Source: Leptospira kobayashii (lineage in GTDB: Bacteria; Spirochaetota; Leptospiria; Leptospirales; Leptospiraceae). From it: a stretch of DNA of 64,000 nucleotides. The notes under the pieces were generated by a model. It was not told the DNA's origin, searched no databases, and worked only from the letters and a program-made list of their open reading frames with translations. The stretch spans positions 3,128,001 through 3,192,000 of the forward strand of contig NZ_AP025028.1 in NCBI RefSeq assembly GCF_003114835.2. Reading direction: 5' to 3'. Position 1 is the first letter of the stretch. Each line of letters opens with the position of its first letter. The position numbers and the translations under genes are program-made. Shown here in pieces: positions 16,346 through 24,517 of this stretch.

Positions 16346-17347
16346 TTAGTTTTCTAAAGATAAAATGGATTCTGGTGCGACAATTCTGGTTTCATCCGGT
16401 GTAAGAAGATGCCACTTGCCACCTTTTACATACCATACAGCGATGATTTCCGTTCCATCTTTGAATTTAATCTTAGCGGCATTTCCATAGAGAGCGGTCA
16501 ACTCTTTCCAAGTCCTGACAGGTTTTCCCTCCGAGTCTGATTGGGATTCCTGGGCATTTGTAACGATAATTGGTTTTTGATCCAATTCCGTTCTGATGAT
16601 CCCCCCTTCCCGCAAAGACGCATAAGAAAGCAAAGAAGTGCTGTCGGAGTAAATTCCGTCTGTCTCCCGGACTTGGTATGATTTTCCTTCCCGAACAGAA
16701 CCTAATGCGACTTTGTTAGAAAGTAGCTGAATTTCCCCTTCCCATACATCCAATGAATCGGAATTTCCTTCTACTTTCAGTCGGGCAAATGTTCCTAGTA
16801 GAACATAGGTTTGGTGAGTACTTTCCCAAACCAAAGATTTTGCCGCTCTCGGGTCGGACAAAACAACCACTTCCCCCGAACGAATGTTAAGATGCAAACG
16901 GGGGATCCCTTCTGAAATGACTTCCTTCCAAGCGACAATGCCCGGTCCTTGCAATCGCACAGAGATCCCGGGAGAAGGAGAAATCTGCACTTTACTCCGA
17001 TCGGAAAGTATCCAAAGATCCCCTGCCAAAAGATTGGAACCGGGAGATAAAACAGAAGCATCATTCGATCCGGTTCGACGCAATCCTACGTTCCCATACA
17101 CATCGGTGATTAAAACAGATTGATTAACAGTATTTAGGTGCTTGTCTTTTCCGCTAAAGAGGAAAAAGGCAGCGGCGAAAATCGCCGCTGCCGAAATTGG
17201 AAAAGAAAGTATAGAAAGCGAGCTTAACCACTTTCTACGCTGAATAGAGGTAGAGGCCTTTCTCTCGTCTGAATTCCAAGTAAGCTCTTGCAAAGGTTTG
17301 GGCCAATCATCCGGATTGTCAGATTCCCACCACGGAGTTTGCTTCAT
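16346..17347 (-). CDS. FecR-domain regulatory/envelope protein
   Basis: The 333-residue protein has a cytosolic N-terminus of about 50 residues, one membrane helix (about 48-66) and an extracytoplasmic FecR domain. The domain shows a LAGDLWILSDRSKVQI / GISVRLQGPG pattern and a following RLHLNIRSGEVVVLS strand. In FecR-type systems this protein transmits an envelope signal to the cognate ECF sigma factor. The ATG at 17347 overlaps the sigma-factor stop (ATGA), better than the upstream TTG at 17353. No TonB receptor is adjacent, so the inducing signal is unknown. Confidence 0.8.
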   Translation of the reverse strand: MKQTPWWESDNPDDWPKPLQELTWNSDERKASTSIQRRKWLSSLSILSFPISAAAIFAAAFFLFSGKDKHLNTVNQSVLITDVYGNVGLRRTGSNDASVLSPGSNLLAGDLWILSDRSKVQISPSPGISVRLQGPGIVAWKEVISEGIPRLHLNIRSGEVVVLSDPRAAKSLVWESTHQTYVLLGTFARLKVEGNSDSLDVWEGEIQLLSNKVALGSVREGKSYQVRETDGIYSDSTSLLSYASLREGGIIRTELDQKPIIVTNAQESQSDSEGKPVRTWKELTALYGNAAKIKFKDGTEIIAVWYVKGGKWHLLTPDETRIVAPESILSLEN

Positions 17348-17853
17348 TCCCAATCCTCCCAGGTCCAGCCTTCTTTTAGAAAAACCTTCCGTATCACTTT
17401 AACACCTTTTTCCAAAGAAGAGCGAACTGTTTTTTCATCTATCTTAACAATCTCTGCGATTTCTTTTAACTTTCTCCCATCGGAGAAACGAAGATATAAA
17501 ATCTCCTTTTCCCGATCGGGAAGCTCATCACCAGAGAGAATAGAATCAAATACAAGCATCAATTCTCTTCTTTTACCTTGAACCAAAGCGGGTATCTCTG
17601 CACCGGAAAATCCCAAATGCACTTGACCCGCTTTTCTAAGGTGTCTTAGAAAAAGGTTTCTACCTATTCCCATCATCAAAGGGGGAATGGATTCAACTGA
17701 TTCCAAACCTTTCTGAGATTTTTCATACAGACGCAGGAAGACTTCATGAGTCAAATCTTCGGCGGTGTGAAAATCGGCACCTAACCTACGCAAGTAGGAT
17801 AAAAGTGCGCCCTTATTTGCTAGAAATAATTTACTTAGAAACTCCCGATCCAA
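17344..17853 (-). CDS. ECF-type RNA polymerase sigma factor
   Basis: The 169-residue sigma-70 family protein has region 2 (DLTHEVFLRLYEK, about 33-45) and region 4 with the helix-turn-helix LKEIAEIVKIDEKTVRSSLEKG (about 128-150). Region 3 is absent, as in ECF factors. It overlaps the FecR-domain gene by 4 nt, so the pair forms a sigma/anti-sigma-like unit, and the genes down to 15588 are possible targets. No promoter matching a known ECF class could be assigned. Confidence 0.88.
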   Translation of the reverse strand: MDREFLSKLFLANKGALLSYLRRLGADFHTAEDLTHEVFLRLYEKSQKGLESVESIPPLMMGIGRNLFLRHLRKAGQVHLGFSGAEIPALVQGKRRELMLVFDSILSGDELPDREKEILYLRFSDGRKLKEIAEIVKIDEKTVRSSLEKGVKVIRKVFLKEGWTWEDWE

Positions 17854-17901
17854 AAGCCCTCTACTAGTTCATTCCTTGAGAGAGAGAAAAAAGGGAATTT
17901 T

Positions 17902-18276
17902 TTATTCTGAATCTTCGAAAAATTCGCATCGGTTCACTAAATTCCATGGATAACGCACTAAATCCTTGCCGGTTTCGCTCCCGAGCTCCAAATATTCCGA
18001 ATTCCAAGCCCAAAACCGCCCTTTCACTTCCGAGCCGTCGGCCAATGCCAGTCGTAATTTTTTTCCGGTCAATTCATTTGGTTCTACTTTTGCAACGGTT
18101 TGTCTTGCAACCCGGTAGATTCCGTTGGGACCTTCCACCCAAAGAAAAGATTCGTCGGAAACCCAAATTTTCCCCAAAAGAATCTCTCCCGTTTTCAGAA
18201 TGAGTTTGTCTGCGAACGCAGGAATCGAAAATAAGAAAATTATAATGAAGAAAATCTTTCTCATCCGGAGTGCCAT
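17902..18276 (-). CDS. Small secreted beta-rich protein
   Basis: The 124-residue protein has a clear signal peptide (KIFFIIIFLFSIPAFA, cleavage before DKL). The mature part is a chain of short beta strands (LILKTGEILLGKIWV, FLWVEGPNGIYRVA, LRLALADGSEVKGRFWAW) like SH3-barrel or Sm-like periplasmic proteins. It precedes the ECF sigma gene by 48 nt on the same strand and may be co-transcribed. Function unknown. Two in-frame ATGs (18276, 18264) exist; neither has a strong Shine-Dalgarno. Confidence 0.6.
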   Translation of the reverse strand: MALRMRKIFFIIIFLFSIPAFADKLILKTGEILLGKIWVSDESFLWVEGPNGIYRVARQTVAKVEPNELTGKKLRLALADGSEVKGRFWAWNSEYLELGSETGKDLVRYPWNLVNRCEFFEDSE

Positions 18277-18455
18277 TTTTACTTAAGGTATTTTATAAAG
18301 TTTCTGAGAAAACAGAGAAACTAATCCTTGTTTCTTAAAATAGAAATAAAATGCGAATAAAAGAATATTTTATTCCTTTTTTCACCACGAAAAGGAATAA
18401 AGCAGTAATAATTGTTACATAGTAGAAAAATTTGCGGACCGGAAATTAAAATTCA

Positions 18456-21314
18456 ATGCAAAACCCATTTTTATACCTAACTCCTTTTAGAGGGAAGAGC
18501 CTAACCGGGCGCAAGTTTAGGTACAGTTCCGGTTTGTTTCTGGTATTTTTTCTCTACCATTGCGGGCCTCTCGCCCCGGAGGATTGGGCCCCTTCCATGG
18601 CTATGGTATTGGGGCTTGGCGGAGGTACCACAAATTCCAGCGGCCCCAAGACGCTTAACCCGGGACAAACGGTCAGTTTCGGGGGACAAGGCAATGTGAC
18701 TGGAACCGTCGTTGATATAGACGGGGACGGAGTGGCGGATGCAATTGCAATCAACTCGAACAATGGTTCGGCAAACAACAAACCTCCCGGTTTGATTTTA
18801 ATCGATTCGGATGGAGACGGGGTTCCGAACGGGGTCGATGCCAACGGAGACGGTGTCATTGATTATTATATTACGATTGGGAGCGGAGGTTCGATCAGTT
18901 TAACAACTCTGCCGAACGGAGGTGGGAACCAGGTAACTGTCGTTCCCGGGCAAGGTTTTGATTCCAACGGGGACGGAATTGTGGACAATCCTATTCTTGG
19001 GCAATTGGCAAACGATACAACTCCCCCTACTTCTGTCATTACACCCGCCGGAGGAACTTACACTTCCGCACAAAATCTAACGATCCTATGTTCCGACAAC
19101 ATTGCCCCAAGTAACATAGTTTATACTACCAACGGAACTGCTCCCGGTTTTAGTCCGATAAGCGGACTGATAAAAAATCCACCTAGCACTACTTTCACGA
19201 TCGGAGCGGAAGGAAACGGAACGTATACTGTTCGTTATCTTTGCAGGGATTTGGCGGGGAACCAAGAATCTGCAAGTGCTCATACGGAGACTTATGTGAT
19301 CGACAATAATGTTCCCGCTGTGACAGCAAGCCTCGCTTCCGTTTATGTGAGCAACAACGGTGGTGCGATCAATTCTTCGCAGCTGACTTGGTCAAGCAGT
19401 ATGAATGGAACTTATAGTGTTCGATCCGGTGGAACAAATTGTACGGATGGAGTTGAGCTTTCCAACGGAAATGCAACAGCTTCCGTTTCCAACACCGCAA
19501 CCACTTTCAATGCGAGCGCTTTGAGTCTGGGAAACACTACGATTCGAGTTTGCGTTACAGGAACAAGCAACGGACTTGTAGGTTCTTACGCACTTACCAT
19601 CACAAGAGATGATACTGCTCCCACCATCACTGCAAGTCCGACAAGCGGTAGTTATATGTATTTGGCATCGATTTCACTGACTTGTAATGATGCGGGAGGA
19701 GCCGGGTGTGATAAAATCGCATACTCTTCGCAAACTGGTTCCGCTCCTACTAGTCCGGCGATTACAGGAACAACGGGAGCTATCACTTCGGGAACTTTAT
19801 ATTCGAGTGCAATTGCTACAACAGATCTTGCAACCACCTATGTAAAGTTCATTGCCCGCGACTTGGCAGGAAATACTTCCACTGTTTCCAGTGAAAATTA
19901 TATGATTGATACGACTGTTGCTACACCGTCGCAGGTTTCTGTTTTAGGTGTCGGAACAGAAGTTTTTGTGCAATGGGCCCCTGTCGCCAATGCCGCAGAA
20001 TACAGAGTTTATTATAGCACAACAAGTCCTGTAACCACATCTTCCATCAGTGTAACAGGGATTAGTGGTCTTTATCATAAGGTCACAGGCTTAAGCAGTG
20101 ATACAATGTATTATGTGAAAGTCGAAGCAAGGAATGGTGTAGGTGGTATCAGTTCACTTTCCCAGGAACAACGGGTCTTTACGATTTCTACTCCGCCGGG
20201 GACAGCTGGTTCGGGGAATTATGTGGATATTTCGGCGGGACAGGGGGCATTTTCGGGATCAGGTCCTCCGTCCGTAGTCATTGATGCGATTTCCAACAAA
20301 TTACTTGTAGCGACCGCAAATGGGGCAAATGGTTATCGACCTAGTCTATTTCGATGCGATTTGGATGGTTCTAATTGTACTCATACTGATATTTCCGCGG
20401 GGCAAGGGGCCAATTCTGGGTATTCTCCCTTTGTACTTATCGATCCAATTTCAAATAAGCTGCTAGTCACAACGGTGAATAATACAACCAATTTTGGGCT
20501 AAGCTTATTTCGATGCGATTTGGATGGTTCTAATTGCACACACACAGATATTTCAGCAGGACAAGCAAATAATTCGTTAGGTAGTGCCTCTGCAGCAATC
20601 GACTTTGCTTCCAGCAAACTCCTTCTGGTTATGATGAATAATATGAACGATGGTAAACCATGTTTATTTCGTTGTAATTTAGATGGTTCAAACTGTGCAT
20701 TTATAGATATTTCAGTAGGGCAAGGAAGTACTTCGGGTGCTTTTCCTTCTGCAAAGATTGACCGGATTGCAAATAAACTTCTAGTAGTGACTCAGAATGG
20801 ATTCAATGACAGCAAACCTAGTTTATTTCGGTGTGATTTAAACGGGTCTAATTGCACACATACGGATATTTCTGCCGGGCAAGGAACCAATTCCGGATCT
20901 AACCCCTTCAGTTTAATCGACCCGATTTCGAATAAATTGCTTGTTGTGGCATCTAATGGATCAAATGGAAGCAGACCTAGCCTTTTCCGATGCAACTTGG
21001 ATGGATCCAATTGCACACATTCTGATATTTCTTCTGGGCAAAGTGCTATGTCCGGAATCAAGCCTTCTGCGACTATTGATCTGGCTTTAAACAAGTTGCT
21101 TGTAGCAACGACCAACCAGACAAATAACGGCAAACCAAGTCTTTTCCGATGTGATCTAGATGGATCCAATTGCACAGTCATTGATATTTCCTTAGGACAA
21201 GGAACTGACTCCGGAGTAGGAACATCTATCAGAATCGACCCAATCTCCGGGAAGCTATTAGTGGTTACTTCCAACGGAGCTGATAACAACAAACCCGCTC
21301 TTTTCCGTTGGTAG
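18456..21314 (+). CDS. Large multidomain surface protein with C-terminal propeller repeats
   Basis: The 952-residue protein has a hydrophobic signal segment ending LFLVFFLYHCG (candidate lipidation Cys near 36). Calcium-binding DxDGDG motifs follow (DIDGDGVADAI, DSDGDGVPNGVD, DSNGDGIVDN; about 85-180), then two CHB_HEX_C-like domains (about 186-280 and 385-485), a fibronectin type III domain (about 489-588), and seven tandem 53-54-residue repeats from D591 to the end. Each repeat contains DIS-GQG, an ID-I-NKLLV strand and LFRCDLDGSNC. Seven units suggest a beta-propeller. Surface adhesion or ligand binding is inferred; no close relative was recognised. Confidence 0.8.
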   Translation: MQNPFLYLTPFRGKSLTGRKFRYSSGLFLVFFLYHCGPLAPEDWAPSMAMVLGLGGGTTNSSGPKTLNPGQTVSFGGQGNVTGTVVDIDGDGVADAIAINSNNGSANNKPPGLILIDSDGDGVPNGVDANGDGVIDYYITIGSGGSISLTTLPNGGGNQVTVVPGQGFDSNGDGIVDNPILGQLANDTTPPTSVITPAGGTYTSAQNLTILCSDNIAPSNIVYTTNGTAPGFSPISGLIKNPPSTTFTIGAEGNGTYTVRYLCRDLAGNQESASAHTETYVIDNNVPAVTASLASVYVSNNGGAINSSQLTWSSSMNGTYSVRSGGTNCTDGVELSNGNATASVSNTATTFNASALSLGNTTIRVCVTGTSNGLVGSYALTITRDDTAPTITASPTSGSYMYLASISLTCNDAGGAGCDKIAYSSQTGSAPTSPAITGTTGAITSGTLYSSAIATTDLATTYVKFIARDLAGNTSTVSSENYMIDTTVATPSQVSVLGVGTEVFVQWAPVANAAEYRVYYSTTSPVTTSSISVTGISGLYHKVTGLSSDTMYYVKVEARNGVGGISSLSQEQRVFTISTPPGTAGSGNYVDISAGQGAFSGSGPPSVVIDAISNKLLVATANGANGYRPSLFRCDLDGSNCTHTDISAGQGANSGYSPFVLIDPISNKLLVTTVNNTTNFGLSLFRCDLDGSNCTHTDISAGQANNSLGSASAAIDFASSKLLLVMMNNMNDGKPCLFRCNLDGSNCAFIDISVGQGSTSGAFPSAKIDRIANKLLVVTQNGFNDSKPSLFRCDLNGSNCTHTDISAGQGTNSGSNPFSLIDPISNKLLVVASNGSNGSRPSLFRCNLDGSNCTHSDISSGQSAMSGIKPSATIDLALNKLLVATTNQTNNGKPSLFRCDLDGSNCTVIDISLGQGTDSGVGTSIRIDPISGKLLVVTSNGADNNKPALFRW
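20226..21311 (+). repeat. Seven tandem coding repeats (about 159 bp each)
   Basis: The 3' end of the large surface gene is built from seven in-frame units. The first is 54 codons, the next five are 53 codons, and the last is cut to 43 codons by the stop. The DNA is diverged among units, so they are old rather than freshly amplified, except that the block encoding LFRCDLDGSNC stays very similar. Confidence 0.9.
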
Positions 21315-21344
21315 TCCGTTAGTCGATCACAATTCCGCGAGAGA

Positions 21345-21430
21345 GATGCGGAGGGCTTGGTCGCGGAAGCGACCGCAGCGTTAGCGGAGCCCGGAGAAGC
21401 TCGGGCCCCGAAGGGGACTCGCCCGACTAC
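21345..21430. repeat. GC-rich triple-hairpin intergenic element
   Basis: Between two plus-strand genes there are three consecutive small inverted repeats: GGTCGCggaaGCGACC (21359-21374), GCCCGgAGaagCTCGGGC, and CCCCgaaGGGG. The block is much more GC-rich than its flanks and shares GGAG(C)CCGGA..GC-type sequence with 13021-13149. It could terminate transcription of the 952-codon gene, but no T-run is adjacent. Confidence 0.55.
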
Positions 21431-21566
21431 CCTCTTCTCTGATAAAACCGTTTTGTCTGTAAACCTTTCTTGTCTTTCTGTGGAATTGTTTTAGAATGTT
21501 CGGAGTTTGCCAGGTGGAGCCTGTGGTGCGGATGCTCTTGGTGGGACGAAGAGAAACGGAGAATGG

Positions 21567-22373
21567 ATGAAGCAGTTAAATAGAAATATATCATATAACA
21601 AAGAAATGCGGAATTTGTTATTTCATCTGGTTTTTTATCCGGTTTTGCTTTTGTGTTTGGGCGGCTCGGTCGAGGCGGATGAAAACAGTATTTTTGAAGC
21701 GCAAAAACAAAGGCGGTTGGAAAAAAGAACCTCCGTTTATATGGATTTTTATTTTGCTCCGAATGATTATTTCGGAAAAGTAGGCCGGGAGATTCATGTT
21801 CCCAATATTTCAGTGGCTTATAATTTGAATGAGAGTTTTACGGTGGGAGCTTCTTTCAATTATTTTAGTTACCAAAGAACAGCGTACGGTTCAGCCACTT
21901 ATAACAATGAAAACATACAAAGTTACAGTTCAAGGAAAGAAGGAGGTTTTTTCAAATTATTTCTCAATTATTATATCTTAAGTTCCCCTCTTTATTTGAA
22001 TTTCGGAATGGCAACCATGCCTGATTTTAAATTTTCATCGACTAACACTCTTTACAACCAATTGACAAGAGAATACGAATCCTACTCAAGCCATTATGTA
22101 AACAAAACACCTTTGGTATTGGATTTTGGACTAGGTTTGAAATTTATATTTTTTGAACATTTTCTGACCGGATTTGAAATGGGCGCCTATCGGTCGTTCT
22201 CCGAGAATACGAAAAGATCCATAGAGCCGAATATTTATTTTCCATCCAGTTACACTCCGAATGTGGCGACGCCGTTTCTGGTAAATTCCCTATTCGAGTC
22301 AGGTTCGCGAGCAAGCCGAGACACGAGCACAAGCGGTGTGTATTTGAAAATTTTGTTTGGGATGGCGTTTTGA
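21567..22373 (+). CDS. Outer-membrane beta-barrel protein
   Basis: The 268-residue protein has a signal peptide (NLLFHLVFYPVLLLCLGGSVEA) and alternating hydrophobic/aromatic strands through its length (ISVAYNLNESFTVGASFNYF, LYLNFGMATMPDFKF, GVYLKILFGMAF). It ends in phenylalanine, the usual barrel C-terminus. The ATG at 21567 has GGAG 5 nt upstream; a longer frame from 21507 lacks this. It is possibly a small porin or OmpW/OmpA-type barrel; no specific family recognised. Confidence 0.7.
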   Translation: MKQLNRNISYNKEMRNLLFHLVFYPVLLLCLGGSVEADENSIFEAQKQRRLEKRTSVYMDFYFAPNDYFGKVGREIHVPNISVAYNLNESFTVGASFNYFSYQRTAYGSATYNNENIQSYSSRKEGGFFKLFLNYYILSSPLYLNFGMATMPDFKFSSTNTLYNQLTREYESYSSHYVNKTPLVLDFGLGLKFIFFEHFLTGFEMGAYRSFSENTKRSIEPNIYFPSSYTPNVATPFLVNSLFESGSRASRDTSTSGVYLKILFGMAF

Positions 22374-22405
22374 TTTTTTGGGAGTGGGGTTTGGGGAGTT
22401 GTGAA

Positions 22406-22550
22406 TTTTTAGTATCCTCTCCCCGCCCTGATTGATGGGTGGGGTACCAGACCCGCCACCCAATGCGTCCTAACTACCACAGACCGCTGTTTCTGTCTTT
22501 TCGGATCGCAATTCTGTTCGTTTTTTTATAAATAAGTTCGCCTTTTTGCC
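22406..22550 (+). repeat. Dispersed intergenic element, copy D
   Basis: It starts TTTTTAGTATCC, carries TCCCCGCCCTGAT, the core GGGTGGGGTACCAGACC..GCCACCCAATG, and ends AATAAGTTCGCCTTTTTGCC at 22531-22550. Its terminal base is the last base of the TAG stop codon of the minus-strand gene at 22550. The core is nearly identical to copy A. Confidence 0.87.
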
Positions 22551-22771
22551 TACCCTACTTCCCGGACCTTCTTCCATTCCTGATGCCAAATATGCCACTC
22601 TTCTCTTGCCGCACGATAGGCTTCCATATCCGAACGGACTTCTTCCATAAGGCATTCCAATTCCTGAACTTTACGTAATAACCTTTCCGAAAGTTCAATC
22701 CATTGCACAGAGTCCTCTTGCAAACTTTCCACGTTTTTAGTATCGGGATTCTCTCTTGGAAATCCTTGCAT
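22550..22771 (-). CDS. Small coiled-coil protein, unknown function
   Basis: The predicted 73-residue protein starts at ATG 22769-22771. It is almost entirely a charged helix (VQWIELSERLLRKVQELEC ... EVRSDMEAYRAAREEWHIW) with heptad-like spacing of L, V, M and W, suggesting an oligomeric coiled coil. A longer frame to 22858 would overlap the divergent dehydrogenase gene and is disfavoured. Only 29 nt separate the two start codons, leaving little room for promoters. The stop codon TAG touches the end of repeat copy D. Confidence 0.5.
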   Translation of the reverse strand: MQGFPRENPDTKNVESLQEDSVQWIELSERLLRKVQELECLMEEVRSDMEAYRAAREEWHIWHQEWKKVREVG

Positions 22772-22800
22772 TTTTAAGCTGGAACAAAACCCTCTCAAGT

Positions 22801-24405
22801 ATGAGTTTTTCTTTTCCCAAAAAGGACCTGATCCCCAAAGAATTTCAAATTTCCCCAAAACACCAAAAACATTATCTCATGGACGGTGAATTAAGGACAT
22901 GGGCGGGAAAAACGGAAACCGTTCTCTCTCCGATTTTTTTGGAAACGGAAACAGGTTTGGAACAAGTGGTACTTGGAAGTTATCCTTCGTTCGGTGAAGC
23001 AGAAGCTTTGGAAGCTCTTGACTCCGCGGTAAAGGCCTACAACCAAGGGGCGGGGGAATGGCCTCAATCCACCGTAGAACAAAGAATAGCTGCTATTGAA
23101 AATTTCATTTCGCTTATGCAGACGAAACGCGAAGAAATCATTCTTTTTCTTATGTGGGAAATAGGAAAAACACACAAAGACAGCATCAAAGAATTCGAAC
23201 GCACGATAGAATATATCAACGATACTATCGAAGCTCTCAAAACTATGGAAAAGGATTCCTCCAAATTCATAACGGAAAAAGGAATCCTGGCCCAAATCAA
23301 ACGAGCTCCTTACGGAGTTGTACTCTGCATGGGCCCGTTTAACTATCCGTTAAATGAAACATTCTGTACTTTGATACCAGCACTTGCGATGGGGAATACA
23401 GTGGTATTCAAACCTGCGAAATTCGGAGTGCTCCTCCTCGAACCTTTGCTGGAATGTTTTCAGAAAGCCTTTCCGAAAGGAGTCATCAATACATTGTATG
23501 GCGACGGGGCCAAAGTGGTTTCTCCCATTATGGAATCGGGCAAAGTGGATGTATTCGCATTTATAGGTTCCAGCACGACTGCAAATATCATCACAAAAAA
23601 ACACCCAAAACTCAATCGCCTAAGATCTGTTTTGGGATTGAATGCGAAAAATCCTGCCATCCTACTTGAGGACTGCGATTTGGATGCTGTAGTTCCGGAA
23701 GTTTTAGCGGGCTCGCTTGCCTACAACGGACAAAGATGTACCGCACTCAAAATCATTTTTGTTCCGGAAAAACTAGCGGAACCGTTTTTGGAAAAATACC
23801 TTACCTTATTGAAAACCTGGAAAAGAGGAATGCCCTGGGAAAAAGATATTATGCTCACTCCCCTTCCCGAAGAAGGAAAAACGAAATGGCTTACCGAACT
23901 CATTGAAGATGCGGTAACTCACGGAGCAAAAATTCACAACTCGAAAGGCGGAATGGTCACCGAGTCCTTCATGAACCCAGCGGTATTATATCCTGTTTCC
24001 AAACAAAGCAGAGTTTATCATGAAGAACAATTCGGTCCCATCGTTCCGATTGTCCCCTATGAAAATATAGAAGAGACTTTGGAATATGTGAGGGATTCCA
24101 ATATGGGACAACAAGCAAGCATATTCGGGAAGGATGCGAAAACCATCGGCCTGTTAGTTGACAGACTGGTAAACCAAGTGGCAAGAGTCAATATCAACGC
24201 ACAATGCCAAAGGGGACCTGATAGTTTTCCATTTACGGGAAGAAAGGATTCTGCCGACGGAACTCTTTCCGTAACGGATGCTTTGAGAGTATTTTCCATC
24301 CGAAGTCTGGTTGCCACAAAAGACGAAGAATCCGGCAAAGAAATCATCCGCAAAATCGTAGAAACGAAATCTTCCCGATTTATAGGAACGGAGACCAAGT
24401 TTTAA
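22801..24405 (+). CDS. GapN-like NADP-dependent aldehyde dehydrogenase
   Basis: The 534-residue aldehyde dehydrogenase resembles non-phosphorylating glyceraldehyde-3-phosphate dehydrogenases. Signs are the NAD(P)-binding FNYPLNET and NTVVFKPAK, GSSTTANIITKK, the catalytic Cys in YNGQRCTALK, EEQFGPIVPIVPY and a GRKDSADG motif. The segment aligned with the usual catalytic-base motif LELGGK reads VLGLNAKNPAI, so the general-base Glu appears to be Gly (or Asn if shifted). Start ATG 22801 is preferred over an upstream TTG at 22756. If active as GapN, it would make NADPH from triose phosphate. Confidence 0.78.
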   Translation: MSFSFPKKDLIPKEFQISPKHQKHYLMDGELRTWAGKTETVLSPIFLETETGLEQVVLGSYPSFGEAEALEALDSAVKAYNQGAGEWPQSTVEQRIAAIENFISLMQTKREEIILFLMWEIGKTHKDSIKEFERTIEYINDTIEALKTMEKDSSKFITEKGILAQIKRAPYGVVLCMGPFNYPLNETFCTLIPALAMGNTVVFKPAKFGVLLLEPLLECFQKAFPKGVINTLYGDGAKVVSPIMESGKVDVFAFIGSSTTANIITKKHPKLNRLRSVLGLNAKNPAILLEDCDLDAVVPEVLAGSLAYNGQRCTALKIIFVPEKLAEPFLEKYLTLLKTWKRGMPWEKDIMLTPLPEEGKTKWLTELIEDAVTHGAKIHNSKGGMVTESFMNPAVLYPVSKQSRVYHEEQFGPIVPIVPYENIEETLEYVRDSNMGQQASIFGKDAKTIGLLVDRLVNQVARVNINAQCQRGPDSFPFTGRKDSADGTLSVTDALRVFSIRSLVATKDEESGKEIIRKIVETKSSRFIGTETKF

Positions 24406-24493
24406 GACATAATTCGGTTTTTCCCTAATCTTTTTCCTTGGCAAAGAAAAGGATTAAGATTGCTATTTTGGGCTCAAGAGCTAGCTTAAATGT

Positions 24494-24510
24494 AGAGATT
24501 TTCTCTACGA
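24494..24510 (+). promoter_or_regulatory. Hairpin next to the lipoprotein start codon
   Basis: GTAGAG-attt t-CTCTAC is a perfect 6-bp stem ending 7 nt before the ATG at 24518, covering the place where the ribosome binding site should be. A longer imperfect hairpin (about 24427-24455) lies further upstream and may terminate the dehydrogenase transcript. A translational effect is speculative. Confidence 0.35.
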
Positions 24511-24517
24511 GAATCCA

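Noticed and set aside
20226..21311. CRISPR-like array
   Set aside because: The about 159-bp periodicity is in-frame coding repeats with diverged DNA, not identical short repeats with spacers.
22772..22858. N-terminal extension of the small coiled-coil gene
   Set aside because: It would overlap the 5' coding region of the divergent aldehyde dehydrogenase and has no better start context.
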